From: Microbacterium sp. MF43
GTDB lineage: Bacteria; Actinomycetota; Actinomycetes; Actinomycetales; Microbacteriaceae
Length of the DNA: 64,000 nucleotides
Assembly: GCF_012847295.1 (NCBI RefSeq)
Contig: NZ_JABBDY010000002.1
Span: forward strand, 744,001 to 808,000
Reading direction: 5' to 3'
The position numbers were made by a program, and so were the translations under genes. Numbering within the stretch: the stretch's first letter is position 1; each line of letters opens with the position of its first letter. Positions 1 to 7,656 of the stretch are shown one piece after another. The notes below the pieces were generated by a model that searched no databases, was not told the DNA's origin, and saw only the letters and a list, made by a program, of their open reading frames with translations.

Positions 1-554
1 CCGGACCAGTCGACCGGGACGATCGACACTCGCAGCCCGGCCGAGCGCGGCGATGCCTGCGAGACGAAGCGGTCGCTGCGAACGGTCGTCACGCGGCCTC
101 GGTCGTCACGCACCGTGAACTGGCGCGCGAGGATGCCGTGGCGGATGTCGAGCTCCTGACGGAAGTCGAGGATCTGCGTGCGGTCGAGTCGATCCAGGTC
201 GAACCACGCCTCCTCCCCTGCCGGACGGAAGCGAACGGCGAGCCAGTTCGGCGCGTTGACGATCTCCTCGTCGGGCATCGGGCCGGCGTCCACGTCCCCT
301 TCGACGACGTCGTACACCCCGGCGAAGTAGGTTCCGGGATAGTGGACGCCGTCGGAGACCGAGTCCTCGCCGGCGCCGCGGACTCCCCAGTAGCCGTTCC
401 CCAGCGCGCACAGCGCCTCGCGCGTGCCCTCCTCGGCCGCGACGTACTCGTCGAAGCGGAGTGCCCAGACGTCGGTCAGCGCCTGCTCGTCGTCGACGGG
501 ATGGGCGATCTGGCATGCACGCGCGAGGAACGGCGCCGACTCGGAGATGGCCAC
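1..554 (-). CDS. GH65-family glycoside phosphorylase/hydrolase, N-terminal part (runs off the left edge)
   Basis: Only the first ~184 residues lie in the window; the C-terminus is beyond position 1. The reading frame is open from a GTG at 554, which directly follows an in-frame TAG two codons upstream, so the start is well bounded although no strong ribosome site is visible. The translation carries the N-terminal signature of GH65 enzymes (maltose, trehalose, kojibiose or nigerose phosphorylases and relatives): ALGNGYWGVRGAG, then YPGTYFAGVYD, NAPNWLAVRF and RQELDIRHGILARQF, in the usual order of the N-terminal beta-sandwich. Family knowledge: these enzymes cleave alpha-linked disaccharides, usually with phosphate, in the cytoplasm. 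No signal peptide is visible. The catalytic (alpha/alpha)6 domain is not in the window, so phosphorylase and hydrolase cannot be told apart. It lies last in a run of minus-strand genes of a carbohydrate locus. Confidence 0.8.
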   Translation of the reverse strand, partial: MAISESAPFLARACQIAHPVDDEQALTDVWALRFDEYVAAEEGTREALCALGNGYWGVRGAGEDSVSDGVHYPGTYFAGVYDVVEGDVDAGPMPDEEIVNAPNWLAVRFRPAGEEAWFDLDRLDRTQILDFRQELDIRHGILARQFTVRDDRGRVTTVRSDRFVSQASPRSAGLRVSIVPVDWS

Positions 555-604
555 ACGCTATGTCGCCCAGAACCGTCCGTCCGAGACCAAAGTCACAGCG
601 CGGC

Positions 605-624
605 GCTCCCCGAAGACGGGGCCG
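605..624 (-). terminator. Small GC hairpin after the 100-aa gene
   Basis: CCCCG (608-612), loop AAGA, CGGGG (617-621). It lies just beyond the 630-932 stop and before the GH65 start. The stem is only 5 bp and there is no U-run, so it is a weak candidate terminator. Confidence 0.35.
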
Positions 625-629
625 GGGTC

Positions 630-932
630 CTACCCGGTGCGCGTGCCGACGACCGACATCGGCGGGAACGGTCCGGACTGCGCCGTGCCCGTCAGCCGGT
701 TCCCGATGATGCGAAGCTCGAAGACGAGCGACGTCGGCAGCGGCGCCGCATTCTCGATCACGAATTCGGCGGTGTCGCCGGTCGCCGTCCCATTGCGAAT
801 GGGCACGGGCCCGGCAACGCCCACGGCGACACCGGTCAGGACGACGCCCTCTGTCGCCAGCGTGAGGTCGTACCGTCTCGAACCCGCGAGCGTTGCGACC
901 TCGACTGCCCAGGTGCCGTCGATCTCAGCCAC
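630..932 (-). CDS. Small hypothetical beta-rich protein, 100 aa
   Basis: The GTG start at 932 has GGAGAGGA about 8 nt upstream and gives a protein beginning VAEIDGTWAVEV. The open frame continues upstream (ATG at 971), but that extension has arginine-rich, non-coding-like composition. The protein alternates hydrophobic and polar residues (RYDLTLATEGVVLTG, FVIENAAPLPTSLVFELRI, LTGTAQSGPFPPM), as in a small lipocalin-like or beta-sandwich fold. It has no signal peptide, no cysteine and no recognisable catalytic motif. I do not recognise the family. It sits between the GH65 gene and a secreted GH43 on the same strand, so a role tied to intracellular sugar turnover is possible but unproven. Confidence 0.6.
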   Translation of the reverse strand: MAEIDGTWAVEVATLAGSRRYDLTLATEGVVLTGVAVGVAGPVPIRNGTATGDTAEFVIENAAPLPTSLVFELRIIGNRLTGTAQSGPFPPMSVVGTRTG

Positions 933-1045
933 GTCGTCGTCCTCTCCGCGGGATCGGATGCCTGCGTCCATTGTCCCGACGGACCGCGTCCATCCCATCG
1001 CCCGGCCGGGGTGATCCGGAGTCGCTCCGCCTCGGGAGGACGTGG

Positions 1046-1079
1046 CGTGGTGACCCGCCGGACGGGCGGGCCACCACGC
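1046..1079 (-). terminator. Strong hairpin terminator of the 1087-4086 GH43 gene
   Basis: Outer arms CGTGGTG (1046-1052) and CACCACG (1073-1079), inner arms CCCGCC and GGCGGG round a GGAC-type loop. It begins 8 bp after the GH43 stop codon. There is no U-run, as is common for actinobacterial terminators. Confidence 0.65.
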
Positions 1080-1086
1080 GATCACA

Positions 1087-4086
1087 TCAGCCGCAGGAGC
1101 GGGCGTCCACCGGTGATTCCACGGACGTCGTCACGGGTTGCGCGCCGATCGTGGCCGAGGCCTCGACCGTCGCGGTCCCCGCCGGGACCGCCGTCTGTCG
1201 TGTCGTGAAGACACTGGCCGTCGCCTTCCCTGCTGCGAGCGACGCCACCGACTTGGTGCCGTACGAGGTCGAGATCGACAGCGCCACGGGCACCTCCTCG
1301 CCGTTCGTCGCCTGAACGGTCAGCACGACCTTGCCGGCAACGCACCGCGTCGCCGCCGTGACGGAGACATCCAGCGCCTCGTCCTTCACCGTCCCGAGGC
1401 GCGCCAGCTGCAGGCTGAGCGCGCGCTCGGGGGCATCGATCTGGTTCTGCGTACCCACCGTCGCGCCCTTCACCGCTTCGGCTTCAGCCAGCAGCTCCTC
1501 GAGTTCCGCCCACTCCGCCTCGGGGTAATCGCCCTCGTCGAGAGTGCCCGCGTGCGCGATCGCCGCGTTCAGGTCGCTCTTGTCGAGCGGCAGGTTCTGC
1601 GACGTCAGGGTGTCGCTGAGCAGGTAGTGGTCGAAGTCGACGTGGCCGCCGGCTTCCTGCGTGGCGTAGTTGAACAGGCCGACGCGATGCCCCATGAAGT
1701 GGGTGAGGGTGCCGTCGAGGGACTGCGGCCCGACGCGGCTGCCGAGCTGCTGCCACGTCACGCCGTCGAGGCTGTACGAGAACGTCGTCCACAGCTGTCC
1801 CGCCGGGCTGGCGAAGTCGAGGTCCGCCTTGAGGTGGACCTCGGTGGCCGCGCCGAGCGCGGCCGTCGTTCCCGGCACGAATGCCTCGATCGCGGCCTGG
1901 TCGATCGATGCCGTGAACGGCTGCACCCGGTTGACGACGCCGACCGTGTTCACCCCGTTGACGCGCTTGACCGCGACGTAGGAGAACCCGCGGTTGTAGG
2001 CGGCCAACCCTGCCACATCACCGTTCTTCATGGCGGAGATGTCGAGCTTCGTCTCTGCCGACTGCCGGGGTCCGAACGTGCGCTGGGACAGCGTGTTGCG
2101 CGCCTCTTCGAGGTACGCGGCCTCGTCGTCGTTCGTGAGCTTGTCGTGCCGCGTGCTGCCCGTGACGACCTTGCCGGTCGTCAGGCGCAGCCAGCCGTCC
2201 CGGTCGGTCAGAGACCAGTACCGGTTGTCGGGAGCGTGGTTCCACTCCCACTGCAGCGCGAGCCGCGACCCGTTCGGGGCGATCTCGTCGGGGTGCGGCA
2301 GCTCCGTGGTGACGGGGCGACCCTTGAGCGACATGTCATCGACCGTGAAGTCCATGAGGTGCGTGTCGGGTGCCGCTTGCGCGTTCGCATTGCTCGTCCA
2401 CGGCGTCTCGATGAACAGCCGCATCGACGACGGGCTCTGCGAAGCCGGAACGGTGAAGGTTCCCGAGATCGTCGCCCACTGACCACGCGTCGCCGTCACG
2501 CTTGCGAGGTTCGTGAACGTGCTGGTCCCGTAGCGCGCCGTGATCAGGAACTGCTTCGTCGCGGGGCTGTTCGGATTCTCGTATTTGACCTTCGCCGTGA
2601 CGTCGTACGTGACGTTGTGCTGGATCTTGCCGCTCACATCCTGCGCGGGGCCGGAGCCTGTCGTGGTGCGGCCGGTGACCTGAAGCGACCCGGCTCCCGT
2701 GAACGCATCGGTCGACGCGGACAGCGTCGCGGTGTCGTTCGCGATCCACCCCTCCGTGCCGGACTCGAAGCCGGGGTTGCTGAACAGCTCGACACCCACG
2801 AGCGACGGGTCGACGTTCGGTGGTTGCGGGATGGTCCAGTCCTCGTCCATGTACGCGCGGTGCGGGGCATCGTTGTCGAAGTCGTCCGAGGCGACGATGC
2901 TCTTCTGCCGCTCGTAGAGCTCCTCCTCAGGACTCAGGCGGATCGGCTTCTGGAACGAGCCGCCGACCGGCACGCTTCCGCTGTTGCCGAACACCGGCCA
3001 CCCGTCAGCGCCCCATGTCGCGGGGATGAGAGCGGGAATGCGACCGATCGGGAACGTGTCGCGGAAGAAGAAGCCGTGCCAGTCGAGGTCGCCGCCCTCT
3101 CCCTGAACGGGCACGAGGCTTCCCTGCGCCCACCCGTTGGAGTTGAGCACGCCCTTTGCCTCATAGGGGTTGCTTCCGTCCGCCGTGGCGTACCGGCCGA
3201 GCAGGTGGTCCGAGCGGAACAGCACGACCTGACGCCCCTGGCCCGACGGCCACGTGATGATCACGATGTAGTACTTGCCGTCGATGTACTGAACCTGGGC
3301 GCCCTCGAAGAGCCCCCCGACCGGCGCGCCGGGGTAGTCCGCCGGCCGGATGATCTGGGAGTACGTCTGCAGCACCTGCGTGAAGTCCGCGCTGAGGCGC
3401 ACCGCGCTGGTCGATCCTGAGCCGTAGAAGATGTACGGCGTGCCGTCCAGATCGAAGAAGAGCGACGGATCGTGGTACGTGCCGGGGAGCTTGACCCGAT
3501 CCCACTTGCCGTTGTCGATGTCATCGGTGGTGTAGAGGTACGAGCCGCCGAGGTTGTTGGTGTTGAAGGCCACGTACCACCTGCCCTCGTGGTAGCGAAT
3601 CGAAGAGGCCCACTGCCCCTGCCCATACGAGGTTCGGCCGTTGCGCAGCGAGAAGGAGTCGCTGATGTCGGCGCGGTCGAAGACGTAGTTGACGATCTCC
3701 CAGTTCACCAGGTCGTACGACTTCATGATCGGCGCACCGGGGCTCAGGTGCATCGTCGTGCTGATCATGTAGTAGATGTCGCGACCCTCGTCGTTCTCAC
3801 TGGCCGGGATCCGCTCGACGGAGACATCGGGGACGTCCGCGTTGAACAGGGGAACGCTGTAGGTGCCGTCGCCCTTGTCGCTCGAGGTGTATCCGGAGTC
3901 CGGATTCCACGGGTCGGCGGCGAGAGCGGGCGGTGCTGCCAGCAGCAGGCTCGCCACGACGGCGGCGGCGCCGGCGATCGAGAGGGGGCGGAGGAATCCG
4001 CGCGCGAGGCGGCGGCTCCCCCGGTCCTGGTGGGTCCGCTGCTGCGGTGACCCGACGGGTGAGATGGACACGGTGGGCTCCTTCAT
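1087..4086 (-). CDS. Secreted multidomain GH43 arabinofuranosidase/xylosidase-type enzyme with internal CBM
   Basis: 999 aa. A long Sec signal peptide (hydrophobic core ~36-52, cleavage near ALA-A57) exports it. The GH43 five-bladed propeller occupies ~65-390, with all three catalytic acids visible: Asp87 (DVPDVSV, base), Asp206 (YHDPSLFF, pKa modulator) and Glu261 (GLFEGAQV, acid). A CBM4/CBM22-like beta-sandwich follows (~434-595, starting ELFSNPGFESG), inserted before a concanavalin-like beta-xylosidase C-terminal domain (~605-840). Then come a short helical FIVAR-like segment (~850-900) and a ~90-residue C-terminal module with RCVAGK near its start and a Cys just before the end. The family removes arabinose or xylose from plant polysaccharides; exact specificity cannot be read here. 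The CBM is closely similar to the one at the N-terminus of the neighbouring GH43 (4962-7388), showing domain shuffling. No cell-wall sorting signal is present. Confidence 0.88.
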   Translation of the reverse strand: MKEPTVSISPVGSPQQRTHQDRGSRRLARGFLRPLSIAGAAAVVASLLLAAPPALAADPWNPDSGYTSSDKGDGTYSVPLFNADVPDVSVERIPASENDEGRDIYYMISTTMHLSPGAPIMKSYDLVNWEIVNYVFDRADISDSFSLRNGRTSYGQGQWASSIRYHEGRWYVAFNTNNLGGSYLYTTDDIDNGKWDRVKLPGTYHDPSLFFDLDGTPYIFYGSGSTSAVRLSADFTQVLQTYSQIIRPADYPGAPVGGLFEGAQVQYIDGKYYIVIITWPSGQGRQVVLFRSDHLLGRYATADGSNPYEAKGVLNSNGWAQGSLVPVQGEGGDLDWHGFFFRDTFPIGRIPALIPATWGADGWPVFGNSGSVPVGGSFQKPIRLSPEEELYERQKSIVASDDFDNDAPHRAYMDEDWTIPQPPNVDPSLVGVELFSNPGFESGTEGWIANDTATLSASTDAFTGAGSLQVTGRTTTGSGPAQDVSGKIQHNVTYDVTAKVKYENPNSPATKQFLITARYGTSTFTNLASVTATRGQWATISGTFTVPASQSPSSMRLFIETPWTSNANAQAAPDTHLMDFTVDDMSLKGRPVTTELPHPDEIAPNGSRLALQWEWNHAPDNRYWSLTDRDGWLRLTTGKVVTGSTRHDKLTNDDEAAYLEEARNTLSQRTFGPRQSAETKLDISAMKNGDVAGLAAYNRGFSYVAVKRVNGVNTVGVVNRVQPFTASIDQAAIEAFVPGTTAALGAATEVHLKADLDFASPAGQLWTTFSYSLDGVTWQQLGSRVGPQSLDGTLTHFMGHRVGLFNYATQEAGGHVDFDHYLLSDTLTSQNLPLDKSDLNAAIAHAGTLDEGDYPEAEWAELEELLAEAEAVKGATVGTQNQIDAPERALSLQLARLGTVKDEALDVSVTAATRCVAGKVVLTVQATNGEEVPVALSISTSYGTKSVASLAAGKATASVFTTRQTAVPAGTATVEASATIGAQPVTTSVESPVDARSCG

Positions 4087-4173
4087 CGAGGACGTGAGCG
4101 CAGCGGCGAGTCGTCTGCGCGACGGGGTTCACTCGCCGGGCGGTCGGCTCGGCGAAGGGGTCGGGGGGGGATC

Positions 4174-4206
4174 GGGCCCGGCGGACGCTCCGCCTGCCGG
4201 ACCCGA
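4174..4206 (-). terminator. Hairpin after the 206-aa secreted protein gene
   Basis: GGCGGA-CGC-TCCGCC (4180-4194) is a perfect 6-bp stem, flanked by further partial GGG/CCC pairing. It lies directly downstream of the 4220-4840 stop on the minus strand. Confidence 0.5.
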
Positions 4207-4219
4207 ACCGAGAGCCTGG

Positions 4220-4840
4220 CTACTGCGCGTCTTCCCAGAGGGTCAGCGTGACGGTGGCGGAATAGCTGCCGGGCTGGACGTCCTTCGGCGTCTTGAGGAA
4301 GAGGTCGGCATTCGCCTTCCACTCGCCGATCGCTCGAGCCTCGCCCGAGTCGAGCGCGAGAGACAGGAACTCCTCGCCCTCGAGACCGACATTGTTCGGC
4401 GCCTCGTCGAAGACCGTCCCGACGTCGGGGCCTTCGGCGACTTCGCCGTTGTTCTCCGTGAGCAGGCGAGGGCTCCATCCGACGTGCTCGGGTCCGAGCT
4501 CGGGGGCTCCTGCGGCCGTGAAGGCGGACGACTGACCTGTGACGTACCAGAAGACCCCGTCTGGCACCTCTTCGCGGTCATCCGTCACCGTGACGGTCGG
4601 GAGCACGCCGGTGAACTCGCGGAGTTCGGGGTCTTCAGACGGGACCTCGGCGAGCGATGTCGCATCGGCTGCGACGCTCATGGTCAGCGCGCCGACCGGC
4701 GGCAGTGCGGCGATGTCGACGTTGACCTGAACGTCCTCATCGCCGACCTCGTCGGCGACCGCTGCGCCGGCGGCGCCGAGAAGCAGCATCCCTCCCAGCG
4801 CTCCCGCAGCCGTGCGAGCGATGATTCCTGGCTTCTTCAT
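4220..4840 (-). CDS. Small secreted all-beta protein, 206 aa
   Basis: The ATG at 4840 has a good AGGAGA site 6 nt upstream; the upstream open frame is arginine-rich and non-coding. A signal peptide is clear (MKKPGIIARTAAGALGGMLLL then AAGAAVADE, cleavage ~29), split here as 21 residues of core and tail. The mature part is acidic, cysteine-free and beta-rich, with WYVTGQSSAF in the middle and a C-terminal strand ending YSATVTLTLWEDAQ. Similar short proteins with the same PPVGALTMSVA opening are familiar to me from actinobacterial surface or secreted protein sets, but I know no defined function; a WxL-like surface fold is possible. It lies between two GH43 genes on the same strand, each followed by its own hairpin. 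Confidence 0.75.
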   Translation of the reverse strand: MKKPGIIARTAAGALGGMLLLGAAGAAVADEVGDEDVQVNVDIAALPPVGALTMSVAADATSLAEVPSEDPELREFTGVLPTVTVTDDREEVPDGVFWYVTGQSSAFTAAGAPELGPEHVGWSPRLLTENNGEVAEGPDVGTVFDEAPNNVGLEGEEFLSLALDSGEARAIGEWKANADLFLKTPKDVQPGSYSATVTLTLWEDAQ

Positions 4841-4924
4841 GCTTTTCTCCTGTTGTCGGGCGGCGTCTCTGCCGCGCCTCATTCCTGGCGACGCCGGACC
4901 GTCCGGCACCGCCGTCGTTCGAGG

Positions 4925-4952
4925 GGTGGCGGCCCGCTTCCGGGCCGCCACC
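4925..4952 (-). terminator. Very strong hairpin terminator of the 4962-7388 GH43 gene
   Basis: GGTGGCGGCCCG (4925-4936), loop CTTC, CGGGCCGCCACC (4941-4952): a perfect 12-bp stem starting 9 bp after the stop codon of the upstream GH43. Confidence 0.8.
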
Positions 4953-4961
4953 CGATGTGCA

Positions 4962-7388
4962 TCAGCCGCAGGTGTGCGCCGCGAAGGACGCCTGCACCGC
5001 AGCCGACACCTGTTCGCCGCCCACCGTGGCCGTGACCGCCACGTCGGCGACACCGGCCGACACGCTGGCCAGACGCGTGGTGAACGCGCTCGAGGCGGAC
5101 TTGCCCGCGGCGACCGAGACGCCGGTCCTGGTGCCGTACGGCGTGGTCACCGTCGCGGTGACCGGCACCTCGTCGGCGTTGTTCACCTTGACCGTCAGCA
5201 CCGACTTGCCTGCAACGCAACGCGAGGCGGCGTCGACAGACACGTCGAGCGACGGTCCGGCGACCTCGGCGAACGACCACGTGTCGAGCTCGAACAGGTC
5301 GCCGCTGCCTCCCTTGTAGGTGAAGAACAGGTCCTGCGTCCCCGTCACCCCCTCGAGGTCGGCGGTCAGCTCGGTCCACTCGCCCACCGTTCCGGTCACC
5401 GGGATGGAGCCGACGACGGCGCCCGTCTCGCTGCCCGTGCGCACGTCGATCGATCCACCTGCCTGCAGCGGCTTCACCTTCACGCTCACCGACGCCGCAC
5501 CGGCATCGCCGAACGCGACCGACGAGAGCGCGGTCCAGTCGCCGTTGTCGATGTCCTTCACGGTGAGGTTGGGTGCGGCCGCGCCGAACTGCGCCGACCC
5601 GCCGTCCACCTTGGCGGTCGCGATCCCCTTGCTCCAGCCGAAGGTCTCGGCCTCGAACGTGCGGTACGGGTCGAAGTCGCGCACCTGGTCCACCCCGGCG
5701 TAGTCGCCGACGACCTGCTGGATCGTGCCGTCCGCGTTGAAGGTCATCTCCTGGATGTGCGGGCTGCGGTACCCCTGGGTGGTGTTCCCGTTGATCCGCT
5801 TGTTCAGGGTGGGAGCGTGGTACGTGAAGTAGTACTTGCCCTCGAACTCGAACACGGACTGGTGGTTGTTTCCTCCCGTGCCGGCACCGAAGAACTGCGA
5901 CTGGTTCGGGAAGAGGATGCCGACGTACTTCTCCTTCGGGAAGTTCGTCGGGCTGTCCGACATCATGTACGGGATCTGTCCGCCGCCGGGGTAGCCCGGG
6001 AGAGGGGTCTGGTTTCCGCCGAAGTCGTTCCCGCCGAAGTGCGACGAGTAGGACAGGTAGTACTTGCCCTGGCGCTCGAACACGTGGCCCGCCTCGAACG
6101 AGACCGGGGTGTCCACGACCATGGCCGAGCCCTGGGTGCTCACCATGTCGTCACCGAGCTCGATGACGCGGATGTTCTTCGGGTTGTTGTAGCGCTCCTC
6201 CGCGGGCATGCTCGTCGAAGCGGGGCCGCCCCCGAAGTACAGGTACGCCTTGCCGTCCTTGTCGACGAGCGGAGCCGGGTCGAACTTCCACGCCACGGCC
6301 TCTGCACCCGGGGTGGACCCGTTGATGAGCGTGCTCGTGCGCTCGCTCGTCCAGGGGCCCAGCGGGCTCTGACCCGTGATGACGTTGCTCGAGCCGCCGC
6401 CGTTGGCGTAGTAGAGGAAGTACTTCTCCTGGCCGTTGACGACCCGCTTGGCGAATCCGGGCGCCCACGAGTTGCTCGTGAACGGCGCGATGCCCTGCGG
6501 CCCGGCGACCTGGATCTCACCGTGGTCGGTCCAGTTCACGAGGTCCTCCGAGGAGATCAGCGTGATCTGGTTGATGCTGCCGTAGTTGATCTGCGGCGAG
6601 ATGCCGGTGACGGGGTCGGGAGCGTAACCCTGCGTGTCGTTCGTCATGAACATGTACACCCGGCCGTCCTCGGCGTAGCCGAAGCCGTCGGCACCGAACT
6701 TGTGCCCGATGAGCGGGTTGTGCTCTCCGGGGACCTTGCCGACGACCTCGATGGTCTTCGAGGGCGGCGGCGGCGGCGGGGTGCCGATGACCGACACGTC
6801 GTCCACGACGAAGTCCATGAGGTGCGTGTTCGGGTCGGTCGAGGGCGAGCTCGTCCACGGGGTCTCGATGAACAGGCGGGCGGTCGCGACGCTCTGGCTC
6901 GCGGGGATCGTGAAGGTCGAGTTGATGTAGCCCCACTGACCGCGCGCGGGTGTCACGCTGGCCAGGTTCGTGTAGGTGCTGCCGCCGTAGTGCATCGTGG
7001 CGAAGAACTGCTTGGTCGCCGGGCTGCTCGGGTTGTCGTACTTCACCCGGGCCTTGATGCTGTAGGTCTTGCCCGCCTGGACCTTGCCGCTGAGGTCCTG
7101 CATCGGACCCGAACCGGTGGTGGTGCGCCCCGCGATCCTGATCGCGGACGCACCGGAGTAGGCGTCGCTGACGATCGACAGGGTGCCGCCGTCGGTCGCG
7201 TTGCCGTTGTTGACGAACCAGCCCTGAACGCCGGATTCGAACCCGCCGTTCACGATGAGCTCTTCGTCGGCTGCTGTCGCCGGTGCGGCCAAGCCGCTGA
7301 CGATGAGCGCCGTGGCGGCCACCGCGGCGCCGAGGACGCCGGCCATCCTGCGGCGTCTGCCCGCACGATGGGTTGTCACGTTGGTCAA
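4962..7388 (-). CDS. Secreted GH43 enzyme with N-terminal CBM and CBM6-like module
   Basis: About 808 aa from the TTG at 7388, which has GAGGAGG 4 nt upstream; a GTG at 7379 is the next choice, and an ATG at 7505 would add 39 unlikely residues and swallow the operator. Signal peptide ~1-40 (twin-arginine-like RRRR, then AAVAATALIVSGL, cleavage after APATA). A CBM4/22-like domain (~42-195, opening ELIVNGGFESG) is followed by a PPPPPP linker and a GH43 catalytic domain (~205-555) with the FDPAPLVDKDG and VSFEAGHVFE motifs supplying acidic residues. A CBM6-like domain (~560-710, FEAETFGWSKGI) and the shared C-terminal module (RCVAGK ... HTCG) complete it. GH43 enzymes of this architecture are arabinofuranosidases, xylosidases or arabinoxylan-debranching enzymes. 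Promoter operators suggest LacI control together with the divergent importer. Confidence 0.86.
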   Translation of the reverse strand: MTNVTTHRAGRRRRMAGVLGAAVAATALIVSGLAAPATAADEELIVNGGFESGVQGWFVNNGNATDGGTLSIVSDAYSGASAIRIAGRTTTGSGPMQDLSGKVQAGKTYSIKARVKYDNPSSPATKQFFATMHYGGSTYTNLASVTPARGQWGYINSTFTIPASQSVATARLFIETPWTSSPSTDPNTHLMDFVVDDVSVIGTPPPPPPSKTIEVVGKVPGEHNPLIGHKFGADGFGYAEDGRVYMFMTNDTQGYAPDPVTGISPQINYGSINQITLISSEDLVNWTDHGEIQVAGPQGIAPFTSNSWAPGFAKRVVNGQEKYFLYYANGGGSSNVITGQSPLGPWTSERTSTLINGSTPGAEAVAWKFDPAPLVDKDGKAYLYFGGGPASTSMPAEERYNNPKNIRVIELGDDMVSTQGSAMVVDTPVSFEAGHVFERQGKYYLSYSSHFGGNDFGGNQTPLPGYPGGGQIPYMMSDSPTNFPKEKYVGILFPNQSQFFGAGTGGNNHQSVFEFEGKYYFTYHAPTLNKRINGNTTQGYRSPHIQEMTFNADGTIQQVVGDYAGVDQVRDFDPYRTFEAETFGWSKGIATAKVDGGSAQFGAAAPNLTVKDIDNGDWTALSSVAFGDAGAASVSVKVKPLQAGGSIDVRTGSETGAVVGSIPVTGTVGEWTELTADLEGVTGTQDLFFTYKGGSGDLFELDTWSFAEVAGPSLDVSVDAASRCVAGKSVLTVKVNNADEVPVTATVTTPYGTRTGVSVAAGKSASSAFTTRLASVSAGVADVAVTATVGGEQVSAAVQASFAAHTCG

Positions 7389-7399
7389 GGTTCCTCCTC

Positions 7400-7413
7400 G
7401 TTGATCGATCAAC
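7400..7413. promoter_or_regulatory. Palindrome B in the leader of the GH43 gene (candidate operator)
   Basis: GTTGATCGATCAAC is a perfect 14-bp palindrome 12 bp upstream of the TTG start at 7388, next to the ribosome site. A copy with one mismatch (GTTTATCGATCAAC) lies at 15138-15151 upstream of the third GH43 gene. The central CG and symmetric arms fit LacI-family operators. Confidence 0.55.
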
Positions 7414-7532
7414 CTTGGTCCGCCTGCACCGCGTCGAATGCGGGGGGATGTCGAAGCCGGCCAGGGTTCCCCTTGCTCAGATCTGCTGGGCACTGCTGCG
7501 TGCATGCCGGCTCCAGTGACGGATGCTTGGCA

Positions 7533-7546
7533 TGTTAGCGGTCACA
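7533..7546. promoter_or_regulatory. Operator A between the divergent GH43 and importer genes
   Basis: TGTTAGCGGTCACA, an imperfect inverted repeat with a central GC step. The identical 14-mer, within a shared 16-mer, occurs at 15166-15179 upstream of the third GH43 gene. It resembles LacI/AraR-type operators. It lies 110 bp before the importer start and 145 bp before the GH43 start, so it could act on both. Confidence 0.6.
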
Positions 7547-7656
7547 GTAGAGCCTCACAAGCCCCAGTTGTTCGCGCTATCAAACTCGGGCATGATCGAG
7601 AGGAACCACGAGCGGACCCGTGCCCGTCGATCGCCGCTCGACGCGAAGGAGCGTTC

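Noticed and set aside
138-1208. 356-aa plus-strand open frame
   Set aside because: Arginine- and aspartate-rich shadow opposite the GH65 and 100-aa genes; no ribosome site, no family motif.
4812-7538. 908-aa plus-strand open frame
   Set aside because: Composition dominated by Arg, Gly, Val and His, typical of the antisense of a high-GC gene; it mirrors the GH43 gene at 4962-7388.
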